A stretch of 22,286 nucleotides of DNA. Source: a bacterium (GTDB taxonomy: Bacteria > Patescibacteriota > Minisyncoccia > UBA6257 > 1-14-0-10-44-23). Positions within the stretch are counted from its first letter, which is position 1. Every line of letters starts with the position of its first letter. Made by a program: the position numbers and the translations under genes. The notes under the pieces are model-generated. The model ran no database searches, was not told the origin of the DNA, and was given only the letters and a program-made list of their open reading frames with translations. The stretch lies in contig JAUYME010000026.1 in the NCBI GenBank assembly GCA_030699515.1, positions 1 to 22,286 of the forward strand, in the 5' to 3' direction. This document shows, piece by piece, positions 15,173 through 21,324 of this stretch.

Positions 15173-15703
15173 GTCCTTCCGGCAATTATTACTAACCGAA
15201 ACAACATCGCTGTGCTCGCTAAGTTTTAATTTAATTTCCTCAAGCTTATTTTTGGCTTCTTTAGAAACTGTCTGGGGAAATTTTGCTTTCCAATTCTGAT
15301 TTTCATCTTTTTCAAAACCCCATAGAACGCTGCCGCTTTCAGCGTATTTTGCGCCGCTATCAGCAATTAATTTCTTTAACTCGGCAATTGTCCTGTTTGT
15401 GTTGTCGGTTTCCGCCTCAATAATTATTCCAATTCCTTCCGGCCCATAGGCCTCAACAATCATCTCGCTCAAATCCTTTGTCTCCCTTGCTCTGTTTAGG
15501 GCATTTTCTATATTGCTAGCCGGCACGTTGTCCGCCTTAGCCCGCTCAATGGCGCTACGCAAGGTAGGGTTTGCATCCGGACTGGGATTACCCTTTGCCG
15601 CAGCCGAAATAGCACCAAGGTGCTTACTAAAAAGATTGCTCTTCTTAGCATCCGTCGCTGCTTTCTTATGCTTAATTTTTGACCACTTATTGTGTCCGCT
15701 CAT
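15164..15703 (-). CDS. yebC: YebC/PmpR-family protein, compact form
   Basis: A 179-residue protein starting MSGHNKWSKIKHKKAATDAKK, the unmistakable YebC N-terminus. Conserved features follow: DPDANPTLR-like NPSPDANPTLRSAI, the YGPEGIGIIIEAETDN stretch and GSVLWGF. Family members are normally about 235-250 residues. Here the segment after GSVLWGFEKDE is short, and the protein goes almost at once to KNKLEEIKLKLSEHSDVVSVSNN, which aligns with the family C-terminal helix and strand. The middle domain is therefore largely missing, and the final residues (CRKDEL) are partly encoded by a repeat. YebC proteins are described as transcription regulators and, more recently, as ribosome-associated factors for difficult peptides. 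It is transcribed alone on the minus strand. Confidence 0.92.
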   Translation of the reverse strand: MSGHNKWSKIKHKKAATDAKKSNLFSKHLGAISAAAKGNPSPDANPTLRSAIERAKADNVPASNIENALNRARETKDLSEMIVEAYGPEGIGIIIEAETDNTNRTIAELKKLIADSGAKYAESGSVLWGFEKDENQNWKAKFPQTVSKEAKNKLEEIKLKLSEHSDVVSVSNNCRKDEL

Positions 15704-15753
15704 GCCTTATCTCTCCAAGAGTGTTAACGATTGGCTAGAAATAAGAGCACCCT

Positions 15754-15790
15754 GAGCTTGTTTACCCTGAGCCTGCCGAATGGGTCGAAG
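15754..15790. repeat. REP-like intergenic element, copy 2
   Basis: This is the same word as at 7073-7108, with one extra T (GCCGAATGGGTCGAAG). It is preceded by CCCTGAGCTTG and followed by GGTAGCC, so a CCCTGAGCTTG...TCGAAGGG element appears to be split by an inner CCCTGAGCCTGCCGAA element. Confidence 0.7.
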
Positions 15791-15862
15791 GGTAGCCCTC
15801 TCTAGCCACATCACATATTGACTCCAATTTTATCAAAACACCCCCACCCCACGCAAACACGC

Positions 15863-15868
15863 TATAAT
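15863..15868 (+). promoter_or_regulatory. Possible -10 element upstream of pilB
   Basis: TATAAT matches the -10 consensus exactly. A TTGACT lies 39 bases upstream, too far to be its -35. It would give a leader of about 80 bases containing an AT-rich palindrome (15892-15911) and a CTATAACCTA tract. Confidence 0.35.
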
Positions 15869-15891
15869 AAACATAGTGCAGGAATGAATAA

Positions 15892-15911
15892 AAGTAATTA
15901 TATAATTACTT
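15892..15911. repeat. 20-bp AT-rich palindrome upstream of pilB
   Basis: A perfect palindrome with core AATTATATAATT and arms AAGT/ACTT. A close relative with arms AAAG/CTTT is at 1113-1132. In both places a CTATAACCTA tract follows before the start codon. Confidence 0.8.
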
Positions 15912-15955
15912 CCCTCCCTATACCCTATAACCTAATTCCTACACCCTGTTTTTAT

Positions 15956-17635
15956 ATGCTTTCAAACGACAACAGAGCCTTAAAGGAGCGCCTAAAAAAA
16001 GCCTGGAGTCAGTCCCAGGAGCGTCTTGTAAAAACCCAGGCAGTTAAGGGAAATAGGGGCTATGTAGACCTAAAAAGAATCCCAATTTCAACCGAGGCAC
16101 TTGGGATTTTAGAAGAAAAACGAGCCAGAGAATTAAAAATGGCTATTTTTGCCGACAGAAACAAAGATCTTTTCATTGCTGTGGCAAATCCCGAGCACCC
16201 TGAAACAAAAGCAGAGATTCAAAAGCTGGAAAAGCAAGGCTATAAACCCAAAGTCTTCATTTCCTCTGGTGACAGCCTGGAATATGCCTGGAGTTTTTAC
16301 CGCTTCGTCCCCAAAAACACCGCCCAGGTTGGCAAGCGGATGGAGGTAATTGATGAAAACCTTGAGGAGCTTAGCAGTGAAATAAAAACCAGAGAAGATA
16401 TTAGTAATTTAGTTGAAGGAAAAATCCAAACAGGATCCATTGGCGATGTATTGGAAGTGCTTTTAGCCGGAGCGCTTTCACTACGCGCTAGCGACCTTCA
16501 CATTGAAACAGAAAAAGGCGGAGCAAAAATCCGTTACAGAATTGACGGCGTACTGCAAGACTTGGCTGCAAAACTTAATAGCAGCGCCTATCGGCTTACC
16601 GTTAGCAGGATAAAACTTCTTGCGTCTCTTCAAATCAACATCACCAGCAAGTCTCAAGACGGACGCTTTAGTTTTACTTTGGGACAAAACACAATTGAAC
16701 TGAGAGTTTCCATCATCCCTTCCGAATATGGAGAAACAATTGTTATCCGTGTGCTGGACCCGCGCATCATCCAGCTTAAGCTAAACGACCTGGGAATGCG
16801 CCGCGACGATTTAGAAATGGTAGAGAAAGCGCTAAAAACGCCAAACGGCATGATTTTAAACACCGGGCCAACCGGCTCCGGTAAAACCACCACTCTGTAC
16901 GCCTTTCTTAAAAAAATTGCGACAAGCGAGAAAAAAATTATCACCATTGAAGACCCGATAGAGTATCACTTGGATAATATTGAGCAAACCCAAGTAGATA
17001 AAAAGAAAGGCTACACATTTGCCAATGGCCTGGAAGCCATTATGCGCCAAGACCCCGATATTATCCTTGTCGGAGAAATTAGAGATACAGACACTGCCGC
17101 CACCGCTGTTCAGGCCGCCCTTACCGGCCATCTTGTTTTTTCCACACTACACACCAATTCTTCTAGCGGAGTAATTCCGCGCCTACTTCATCTTGGTGCA
17201 CCGGCCGGAAGTATTGGAGCGGCGCTTCACTTAATTATTGCCCAAAGGCTTGTTCGCCGACTTTGTCTTTCCTGCAAAGAAAAACAGCAAATAGATCAGT
17301 CCCTTCAAGAAAAAATAAGCGCAGTAGTTTTAAAAACTCCCCAAAGGGCTAAGGGGTCAATGCCAAAAGAACTCAGCCTTTATAAAGCCAAAGAAGCCGG
17401 CTGCAAAGAGTGCGGCAACACCGGCTACAAAGGAAGAATTGGAATCTACGAACTGCTCTACGTTAACGAAGATATGGAATTTCTTATTGAAAAAAATGCC
17501 GGAGAAGCCGAAATTTCCAAATTTGCACGCGAAAAAGGTATGGTTACGCTTCAGCAAGATGCGCTAATAAAAACCTTACTCGGAATAACTAGTATTGAGG
17601 AACTAGAAAAGGTTACAGGGCCCCTTGAGGGTTAA
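15956..17635 (+). CDS. pilB: PilB/GspE-family type IV pilus assembly ATPase
   Basis: A 559-residue ATPase that drives pilin assembly at the inner membrane. The N-terminal domain (about 1-150) is followed by the ATPase core: RASDLHIE (177-184), Walker A GPTGSGKTT (304-312), the Asp box IITIEDPIEY (328-337), the Walker B region RQDPDIILVGEIRD (364-377) and the His box GHLVFSTLHTN (391-401). A zinc-binding loop has Cys437/Cys440 and Cys483/Cys486. The start is placed at the ATG at 15956. The frame stays open upstream to 15818, but that part is a pyrimidine-rich repeat tract seen before other start codons in this window. No pilT, pilC or pilin gene is adjacent. Confidence 0.93.
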   Translation: MLSNDNRALKERLKKAWSQSQERLVKTQAVKGNRGYVDLKRIPISTEALGILEEKRARELKMAIFADRNKDLFIAVANPEHPETKAEIQKLEKQGYKPKVFISSGDSLEYAWSFYRFVPKNTAQVGKRMEVIDENLEELSSEIKTREDISNLVEGKIQTGSIGDVLEVLLAGALSLRASDLHIETEKGGAKIRYRIDGVLQDLAAKLNSSAYRLTVSRIKLLASLQINITSKSQDGRFSFTLGQNTIELRVSIIPSEYGETIVIRVLDPRIIQLKLNDLGMRRDDLEMVEKALKTPNGMILNTGPTGSGKTTTLYAFLKKIATSEKKIITIEDPIEYHLDNIEQTQVDKKKGYTFANGLEAIMRQDPDIILVGEIRDTDTAATAVQAALTGHLVFSTLHTNSSSGVIPRLLHLGAPAGSIGAALHLIIAQRLVRRLCLSCKEKQQIDQSLQEKISAVVLKTPQRAKGSMPKELSLYKAKEAGCKECGNTGYKGRIGIYELLYVNEDMEFLIEKNAGEAEISKFAREKGMVTLQQDALIKTLLGITSIEELEKVTGPLEG

Positions 17636-17735
17636 AACACTAATGTACGAATGGGTCGCTAATCACCCAATAAAGTATAAAAATAAGGCAGCTCGCATTC
17701 GGCGATTAGTGAAAATTAGTGTATTGGTGTTTAAA
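17632..17735. repeat. Imperfect 36-bp inverted repeat after pilB
   Basis: The arms 17632-17667 and 17701-17735 match at about 25 of 36 positions with one gap. They are built from words such as CACTAAT and ACGAAT. The right arm abuts the T-tract of the RNA candidate on the opposite strand. Confidence 0.6.
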
Positions 17736-17912
17736 ATTAAAACCCCGCTTTGAAGTGGGCACAACCAGCACCTGGGGGGATACCGATTAAGATCTCTAAA
17801 AAGAGAAAGTCAGAATAAAGCCGAGGAGCATTCCAGCCGAAGCCAAAATGTCCGAATATCTAAGCTTTATTCCATTGCCCACATCAAAACGGGAGGTAAT
17901 TTGAACAGAATT
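17733..17912 (-). ncRNA. Candidate structured small RNA, about 180 nt, class unknown
   Basis: Read on the minus strand, the RNA would start near 17912. After about 18 unpaired bases containing ACCUCC, a closing stem forms between 17893-17876 and 17761-17744: 16 base pairs in blocks of 4, 5 and 7, separated by two single mismatches. After two bases, an inner 10-bp stem follows (17873-17864 with 17821-17812, nine Watson-Crick pairs and one G-U). The top is a 9-bp stem (17850-17842 with 17837-17829) capped by the stable cUUCGg tetraloop. The 3' side leaves about 50 bases (17811-17762) that can form a TCTCT/AGAGA and a CCAG/CTGG hairpin. TTTTAATTTT follows the closing stem like a terminator. The stem with one-sided bubble recalls 6S RNA, but I cannot assign a class. 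Confidence 0.55.
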
Positions 17913-17918
17913 AACCAC

Positions 17919-17947
17919 ATTTTAGCAAATTATTAAAGTTCTGTCAA
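17919..17947 (-). promoter_or_regulatory. Sigma-70-type promoter for the RNA candidate
   Basis: On the minus strand TTGACA (17947-17942) is separated by exactly 17 bases from TAAAAT (17924-17919), predicting a start at about 17912-17911 on an A. This is the best promoter seen in the window, and its start lies past the only possible start codon (GTG at 17918-17916) of the short open frame there. Confidence 0.65.
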
Positions 17948-17952
17948 GCCTT

Positions 17953-17972
17953 GCCAGGCGGGCTTTCCTGGC
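17953..17972. repeat. GCCAGG/CCTGGC hairpin
   Basis: Perfect 6-bp arms (17953-17958 and 17967-17972) with loop CGGGCTTT, just upstream of the RNA promoter and next to the 9-bp array. Confidence 0.6.
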
Positions 17973-17974
17973 CG

Positions 17975-18028
17975 CATAGGTCGGATTCGTCCGATAAGAC
18001 CTATCCGTCATATAAGACTTATAAAAAG
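17975..18028 (+). repeat. Degenerate tandem array of 9-bp units, second locus
   Basis: Six units in register: CATAGGTCG, GATTCGTCC, GATAAGACC, TATCCGTCA, TATAAGACT, TATAAAAAG. The last unit and the GATAAGACY core match those of the array at 6882-6962, in the same orientation. Confidence 0.75.
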
Positions 18029-18178
18029 CAAAGCTCAGTCCACCACCCAGTTAACCAAGGCTTACCCACAAGCCCTTTCCCGAATTTCTTTTTGCCCTCT
18101 CTACATCCTACATTCTATTTCTTACATTCTCTCCTTTAATACTTGATACAAGCTACAGGATGCTAGATACTATAAGTA

Positions 18179-19186
18179 ATGGACGAGAAAGACTTAAAGA
18201 TAGACACAAACGCAAACAATGTCGAACAGTCTATTGATTCAATTTTGCGCCCAAAAAGCTGGCAAGAATACGTTGGACAGCAAAAAGTGAAGGATAATTT
18301 GCGAATTATTATTGATGCTGCCAAGAAAAGGGAAGAATCTTGCGACCATCTTTTGTTTTTTGGCTCTGCCGGACTTGGCAAAACCACGCTCGCCAATCTT
18401 GTGGCCAGTGAGCTTGGCGCAAATTTAAAGGTTACTTCCGGACCGGCCTTGGAAAAGATGGGGGATTTAGCTGCCGTGCTCACCAATTTAAGCGCACATG
18501 ATGTTTTATTTATTGACGAAATTCACAGAATCAATCGCCTGATTGAAGAAGTGCTTTATCCGGCTATGGAAAGCAGAAAACTTCATCTTATTGTTGGCAA
18601 AGGACCGGGTGCCAGAACTCTAAGCTTGGATCTTCCGCCATTTACCATGATTGCTGCCACCACCAGGCCAAACTTGCTTTCCACCCCGCTTCGTTCCCGT
18701 TTTGGCGCCAGCTTTAAGCTGGACTATTACGAAAAGCAAGATATTGAAGATATTTTAAGACGCAACGCCAGCACCTTAAATCTGGAAATAGATGAAGAGG
18801 CGCTAAAAATTATTGCCAATGCCAGCCGGCGCACCCCTCGTGTTGCCAACCGACTCTTAAGAAGGGTGCGCGACTACGCCCAGGTTCACGATTACCTAAA
18901 GATTGATAAAGAATCGGCAGAAAAAACCTTGAAGCTCTTAGAAGTTGATGATCTTGGCCTTGACCCCCACGACAGGCGCATTCTGGAAACCATAATTGAA
19001 AAGTTTAACGGTGGTCCGGTTGGCCTTTCTTCTCTTGCCGCCGCTCTAAACGAAGACAAAAGCGTAATCGAAGAAGTTTACGAGCCCTATCTTATCAGCC
19101 TTGGTCTTCTCAATAGAACTCCGGCAGGAAGAAAGGCCACCGACCTTGGGCATGAGCACATCAAGAAACAGAAAAATCTGTTTTAG
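18179..19186 (+). CDS. ruvB: Holliday junction branch-migration ATPase RuvB
   Basis: A 335-residue AAA+ motor, of normal length. Motifs in order: the RPKSWQEYVGQ start typical of RuvB (24-34), Walker A GSAGLGKTT (62-70), Walker B LFIDEIHR (110-117), sensor 1 in AATTRPNLLSTP (159-170), the arginine finger region LRSRFG (171-176), RRTPRVANRLLRRVRDYA of the small domain and a C-terminal winged helix (from about 265, GGPVGLSSLAAALNED). It forms rings that drive branch migration with RuvA, which is not in the window. A TTGATA (18143-18148) and TACTAT (18168-18173) lie upstream, the latter only 5 bases before the ATG. Confidence 0.97.
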   Translation: MDEKDLKIDTNANNVEQSIDSILRPKSWQEYVGQQKVKDNLRIIIDAAKKREESCDHLLFFGSAGLGKTTLANLVASELGANLKVTSGPALEKMGDLAAVLTNLSAHDVLFIDEIHRINRLIEEVLYPAMESRKLHLIVGKGPGARTLSLDLPPFTMIAATTRPNLLSTPLRSRFGASFKLDYYEKQDIEDILRRNASTLNLEIDEEALKIIANASRRTPRVANRLLRRVRDYAQVHDYLKIDKESAEKTLKLLEVDDLGLDPHDRRILETIIEKFNGGPVGLSSLAAALNEDKSVIEEVYEPYLISLGLLNRTPAGRKATDLGHEHIKKQKNLF

Positions 19187-19198
19187 TCTAACAGGAAG

Positions 19199-19750
19199 AT
19201 GGAAATACGAAGTTTTCTTCCCAATCCTGCCGGCTCAGATAAAGAAGGCGAGCTCTTCAGCATTTTTAACGACAGTGAAAGTGCAGCTAATTTAAGCGGC
19301 TGGTATGTAAAAGATGAGGCGGGGCGAAGCTTTTGGCTTTTTGGCCAAATAGAGGCAAATCAAGAAATCAGTTTCCCATTAAAAGGTTCTTCGCTTACAC
19401 TAAATAATGACGGCGAAACTCTTTATCTTTATAACCCAGCCGGCTCTTTAATAGATGAACTCTCTTATATTGGTAAAGCGGGAGAAGACCAGATCATTAA
19501 AAAAGAAATAGAGATAACGGAAGAAATTAGAAACGAGCTTTTTGAAAGCTATGCGCTAGAACCGCTTCAAGCCAACATTTTAAGCTCAAGCGCTCAAAGC
19601 CCCGTATTTTTATCAATTATCTTTGCGCTGATTTTAGCCGGTCTGACCGTTTTCCTAGTCAATAAAATACCAAAAAGCGAAGAAGAGGAGCTCTTGGGCG
19701 AGTTCGCAAATGAAAGTTCTAAACCAAGTGCAGAAGAATGGATAAGTTAA
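19199..19750 (+). CDS. Lamin-tail-domain protein with C-terminal membrane anchor
   Basis: A 183-residue protein. Residues about 3-95 (FLPNPAGSDKEGELFSIFN, then LSGWYVKDEAGRSFWL, SLTLNNDGETLYLYNPAG and LIDELSY) match the lamin tail domain pattern (NPxGxDxxxE, LxGWxLxD, LxNxGDxxxLxxP). A charged helix follows, then one hydrophobic helix (about 135-155) and a short acidic tail. There is no N-terminal signal peptide, so the topology of the domain is unclear: a tail-anchored cytoplasmic domain is the simplest reading. The gene starts 12 bases after ruvB and its end overlaps tsaE by 13 bases, so it is cotranslated with both. AGGAAG directly before the ATG is too close for a normal ribosome-binding site. 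Confidence 0.8.
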   Translation: MEIRSFLPNPAGSDKEGELFSIFNDSESAANLSGWYVKDEAGRSFWLFGQIEANQEISFPLKGSSLTLNNDGETLYLYNPAGSLIDELSYIGKAGEDQIIKKEIEITEEIRNELFESYALEPLQANILSSSAQSPVFLSIIFALILAGLTVFLVNKIPKSEEEELLGEFANESSKPSAEEWIS

Positions 19751-20178
19751 TACTCAGTAACGAAGAAGAGCTGGTAGATTTTGCCAAAAAGCTAGCCAAA
19801 AAAACAAAACCGGCTAAAGAAAATGCCCGAGTTTTCGCTTTAAGCGGAGAACTTGGCTCCGGCAAAACCACTTTTAGTAAAGGCTTTTTAAAACAGCTCA
19901 AAGTTAAAGAACAAGTTATCAGCCCCACCTTTTTAATTATCAAAAGCTACCCACTTAAAGGATCTAAGTTTAAGCAGGCCTACCACATAGACACTTATCG
20001 GCTGGAAAATCCGGCAGAGATTTTAAATCTGGGGCTGGAAGAAATTTTGGACAATAAAGCAAATTTGGTTTTAATAGAATGGGCAGAGAAAGTAGAGAAA
20101 TATCTGCCTAAAGACAGCACTTGGATTAAATTCAGCCACTACGATAAAGGAAGGCTATTGGAAATAGAAAATGAGTAA
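19738..20178 (+). CDS. tsaE: tRNA threonylcarbamoyladenosine biosynthesis ATPase TsaE
   Basis: A 146-residue P-loop protein of usual size. Walker A is GELGSGKTT (37-45); the SPTF motif (62-65), the HIDTYRL motif (83-89) and LVLIEWAEK (about 110-118) are all family hallmarks. With TsaB and TsaD it makes the t6A modification at position 37 of ANN-decoding tRNAs in the cytoplasm; those partners are not in the window. Its ATG lies inside the end of the lamin-tail gene, and its last codons overlap the next ATG by 8 bases. Confidence 0.95.
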   Translation: MDKLILSNEEELVDFAKKLAKKTKPAKENARVFALSGELGSGKTTFSKGFLKQLKVKEQVISPTFLIIKSYPLKGSKFKQAYHIDTYRLENPAEILNLGLEEILDNKANLVLIEWAEKVEKYLPKDSTWIKFSHYDKGRLLEIENE

Positions 20179-21064
20179 CGAAAACCCCACAAAAAAGGTA
20201 CTGCTCCTAGACTCCCATGCGCTACTTCACCGCATGTATCACGCCATGGCTCCGCTGATGGGCCCAAATAACGAACCGGTTGGCTCTCTTTATGGCATGG
20301 CCAAGCTTTTTTTAAAAATTTTCAGAGAGCAAAAGCCAGACTATATTGCCGGATGTTTTGATAGGCCGGAAAAAACCTTTAGAGAAGAAAGCTTTCCGGC
20401 TTACAAGGCTCACCGAAGCAAAACAGACGACGATTTAATTTGGCAAATCAAAGAAAGCAGAGAGCTTTTTGATGTTTTTAAAATCAAATGCTTTGAGTTG
20501 CCGGGCTTTGAGGCCGATGACCTTATCGGCACGCTCGTAGAACGCTACAAAAACGCAAAAAACGGCACTCAATTTGTCATTTTTTCCGGAGACAAGGATC
20601 TGCTTCAGCTGGTAGATAACGATAAGGTAGTGGTGGACCTAATTCGCCCAAAAGGCGAGGTAAAACAGTACAACGAAGCTCTGGTGAAAGAAGATTTTGG
20701 CTTGGAACCCAAACAAATTATTGATTTAAAGGGTTTAACCGGAGACGCTAGCGACAATATTCCCGGAGTAGCCGGAATTGGGCCAAAGAGCGCCACGCCA
20801 CTGCTTCAAGAGTGGGGAACAGTTGAGGGTGTTTTTGAAAATTTGGTCATTATCAGCCCCAAAATTGCCAAAAAGCTTGAAGGCAATGAAGCAATTGCCC
20901 TTCAGTCAAAAGAGCTGGCTACAATCAAAAAAGATTTGCCCGTATTCCTAGACACCCTAGACGATATCCGCGCCATTCCATTAAATAAAGATGAGCTTAA
21001 AAAATACTTTGAGCGTTTCGGCTTTGTTTCTCTAATAAAAGAGCTGGAAGCAATATCAACATAG
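20171..21064 (+). CDS. Stand-alone PolA-type 5'-3' exonuclease
   Basis: A 297-residue protein matching the 5' nuclease domain of DNA polymerase I. The metal-binding residues are present: Asp14 in LLLDSHALLHR, Asp64 in CFDRPEKTFR, EADD (114-117), GDKD (140-143) and GDASDN (191-196). The arch region (FPAYKAHRSK) and the helix-hairpin-helix PGVAGIGPKSA (198-208) are also present. The protein stops after the domain end (FERFGFVSLIKELE), and no polymerase domain follows; the next bases are a palindrome. It would remove RNA primers and flaps. Whether a separate polymerase domain exists elsewhere cannot be seen. It overlaps tsaE by 8 bases. Confidence 0.92.
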   Translation: MSNENPTKKVLLLDSHALLHRMYHAMAPLMGPNNEPVGSLYGMAKLFLKIFREQKPDYIAGCFDRPEKTFREESFPAYKAHRSKTDDDLIWQIKESRELFDVFKIKCFELPGFEADDLIGTLVERYKNAKNGTQFVIFSGDKDLLQLVDNDKVVVDLIRPKGEVKQYNEALVKEDFGLEPKQIIDLKGLTGDASDNIPGVAGIGPKSATPLLQEWGTVEGVFENLVIISPKIAKKLEGNEAIALQSKELATIKKDLPVFLDTLDDIRAIPLNKDELKKYFERFGFVSLIKELEAIST

Positions 21065-21067
21065 CAC

Positions 21068-21113
21068 CTGCATCATATACCGTAATTCTGCAGAATTACG
21101 GTATATAGTGCAG
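21068..21113. repeat. Long palindrome, copy 2 (46 bp, two mismatches)
   Basis: Arms of 23 bases centred at 21090/21091 pair with only two mismatched positions; the central 32 bp (21075-21106) are perfect. The core is identical to that at 15075-15098. It starts 4 bases after the exonuclease stop codon and may act as a 3' RNA structure. Confidence 0.9.
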
Positions 21114-21191
21114 CTTGTTTCCAATGCTTGATTCGTAATTCGTAATGCACAAGTCCAGAAACATATACATATCGTAGTTGATCCTGTTTTT

Positions 21192-21295
21192 GGAAATTGG
21201 GTCAATTGCCTGCCCGCAACGCTCTCGCCCGCCTGCAACGATGTTGCATTTCGGGCAGGCGTGCGAGGCGGGCGGGGAGTAACTTGGGAATTTCC
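21192..21295. repeat. GC-rich compound inverted-repeat element
   Basis: Outer GGAAATT (21192-21198) pairs with AATTTCC (21289-21295). Inside are GCCTGCCCG (21208-21216) with CGGGCAGGC (21252-21260), CGCCCGCCT (21226-21234) with AGGCGGGCG (21266-21274), and TGCAAC (21234-21239) with GTTGCA (21243-21248). The two GC-rich pairs cross each other, so they are alternatives or a pseudoknot. The rest of the gap before the kinase shows no gene. Confidence 0.7.
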
Positions 21296-21308
21296 TTTTC
21301 TCTCTTAG

Positions 21309-21317
21309 TGATAGAAT
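21309..21317 (+). promoter_or_regulatory. Extended -10 element before the histidine kinase
   Basis: TGATAGAAT fits TGnTAnnnT and ends 7 bases before the ATG at 21325, again predicting a leaderless or nearly leaderless mRNA. No convincing -35 is visible. Confidence 0.4.
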
Positions 21318-21324
21318 AAGTTTG

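Larger units (their letters stand above)
17636..18178. other. 543-base gene-free stretch between pilB and ruvB
   Basis: It holds an imperfect inverted repeat (17632-17735), a structured RNA candidate on the minus strand (17733-17912) with promoter (17919-17947), a GCCAGG/CCTGGC hairpin (17953-17972), a 9-bp-unit array (17975-18028) and, near 18095-18178, words of the type CTACAT/TTACATTC and TTGATAC before the ruvB start. Open frames here are short and unconvincing. Confidence 0.7.

Noticed and set aside
15818..15823. TTGACT as -35 for the TATAAT at 15863
   Set aside because: Spacing of 39 bases is far outside the 15-19 range.
15818..15955. Upstream extension of pilB
   Set aside because: The added 46 residues have no family similarity and the DNA is a pyrimidine-rich repeat tract of the type seen in other leaders.
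17733..17912. tmRNA, SRP RNA or RNase P RNA identity for the RNA candidate
   Set aside because: None of their hallmark sequences is present: no tRNA-like end, no SRP GGAA hairpin motif, no RNase P core.
17796..17918. Forty-codon minus-strand frame starting at GTG
   Set aside because: The predicted transcript start (about 17912) lies past its GTG, and the DNA is explained by paired RNA arms; kept only as an alternative to the RNA candidate.
17951..18139. Sixty-two-codon plus-strand frame before ruvB
   Set aside because: Covers a hairpin and the 9-bp array; low-complexity peptide with no family features.
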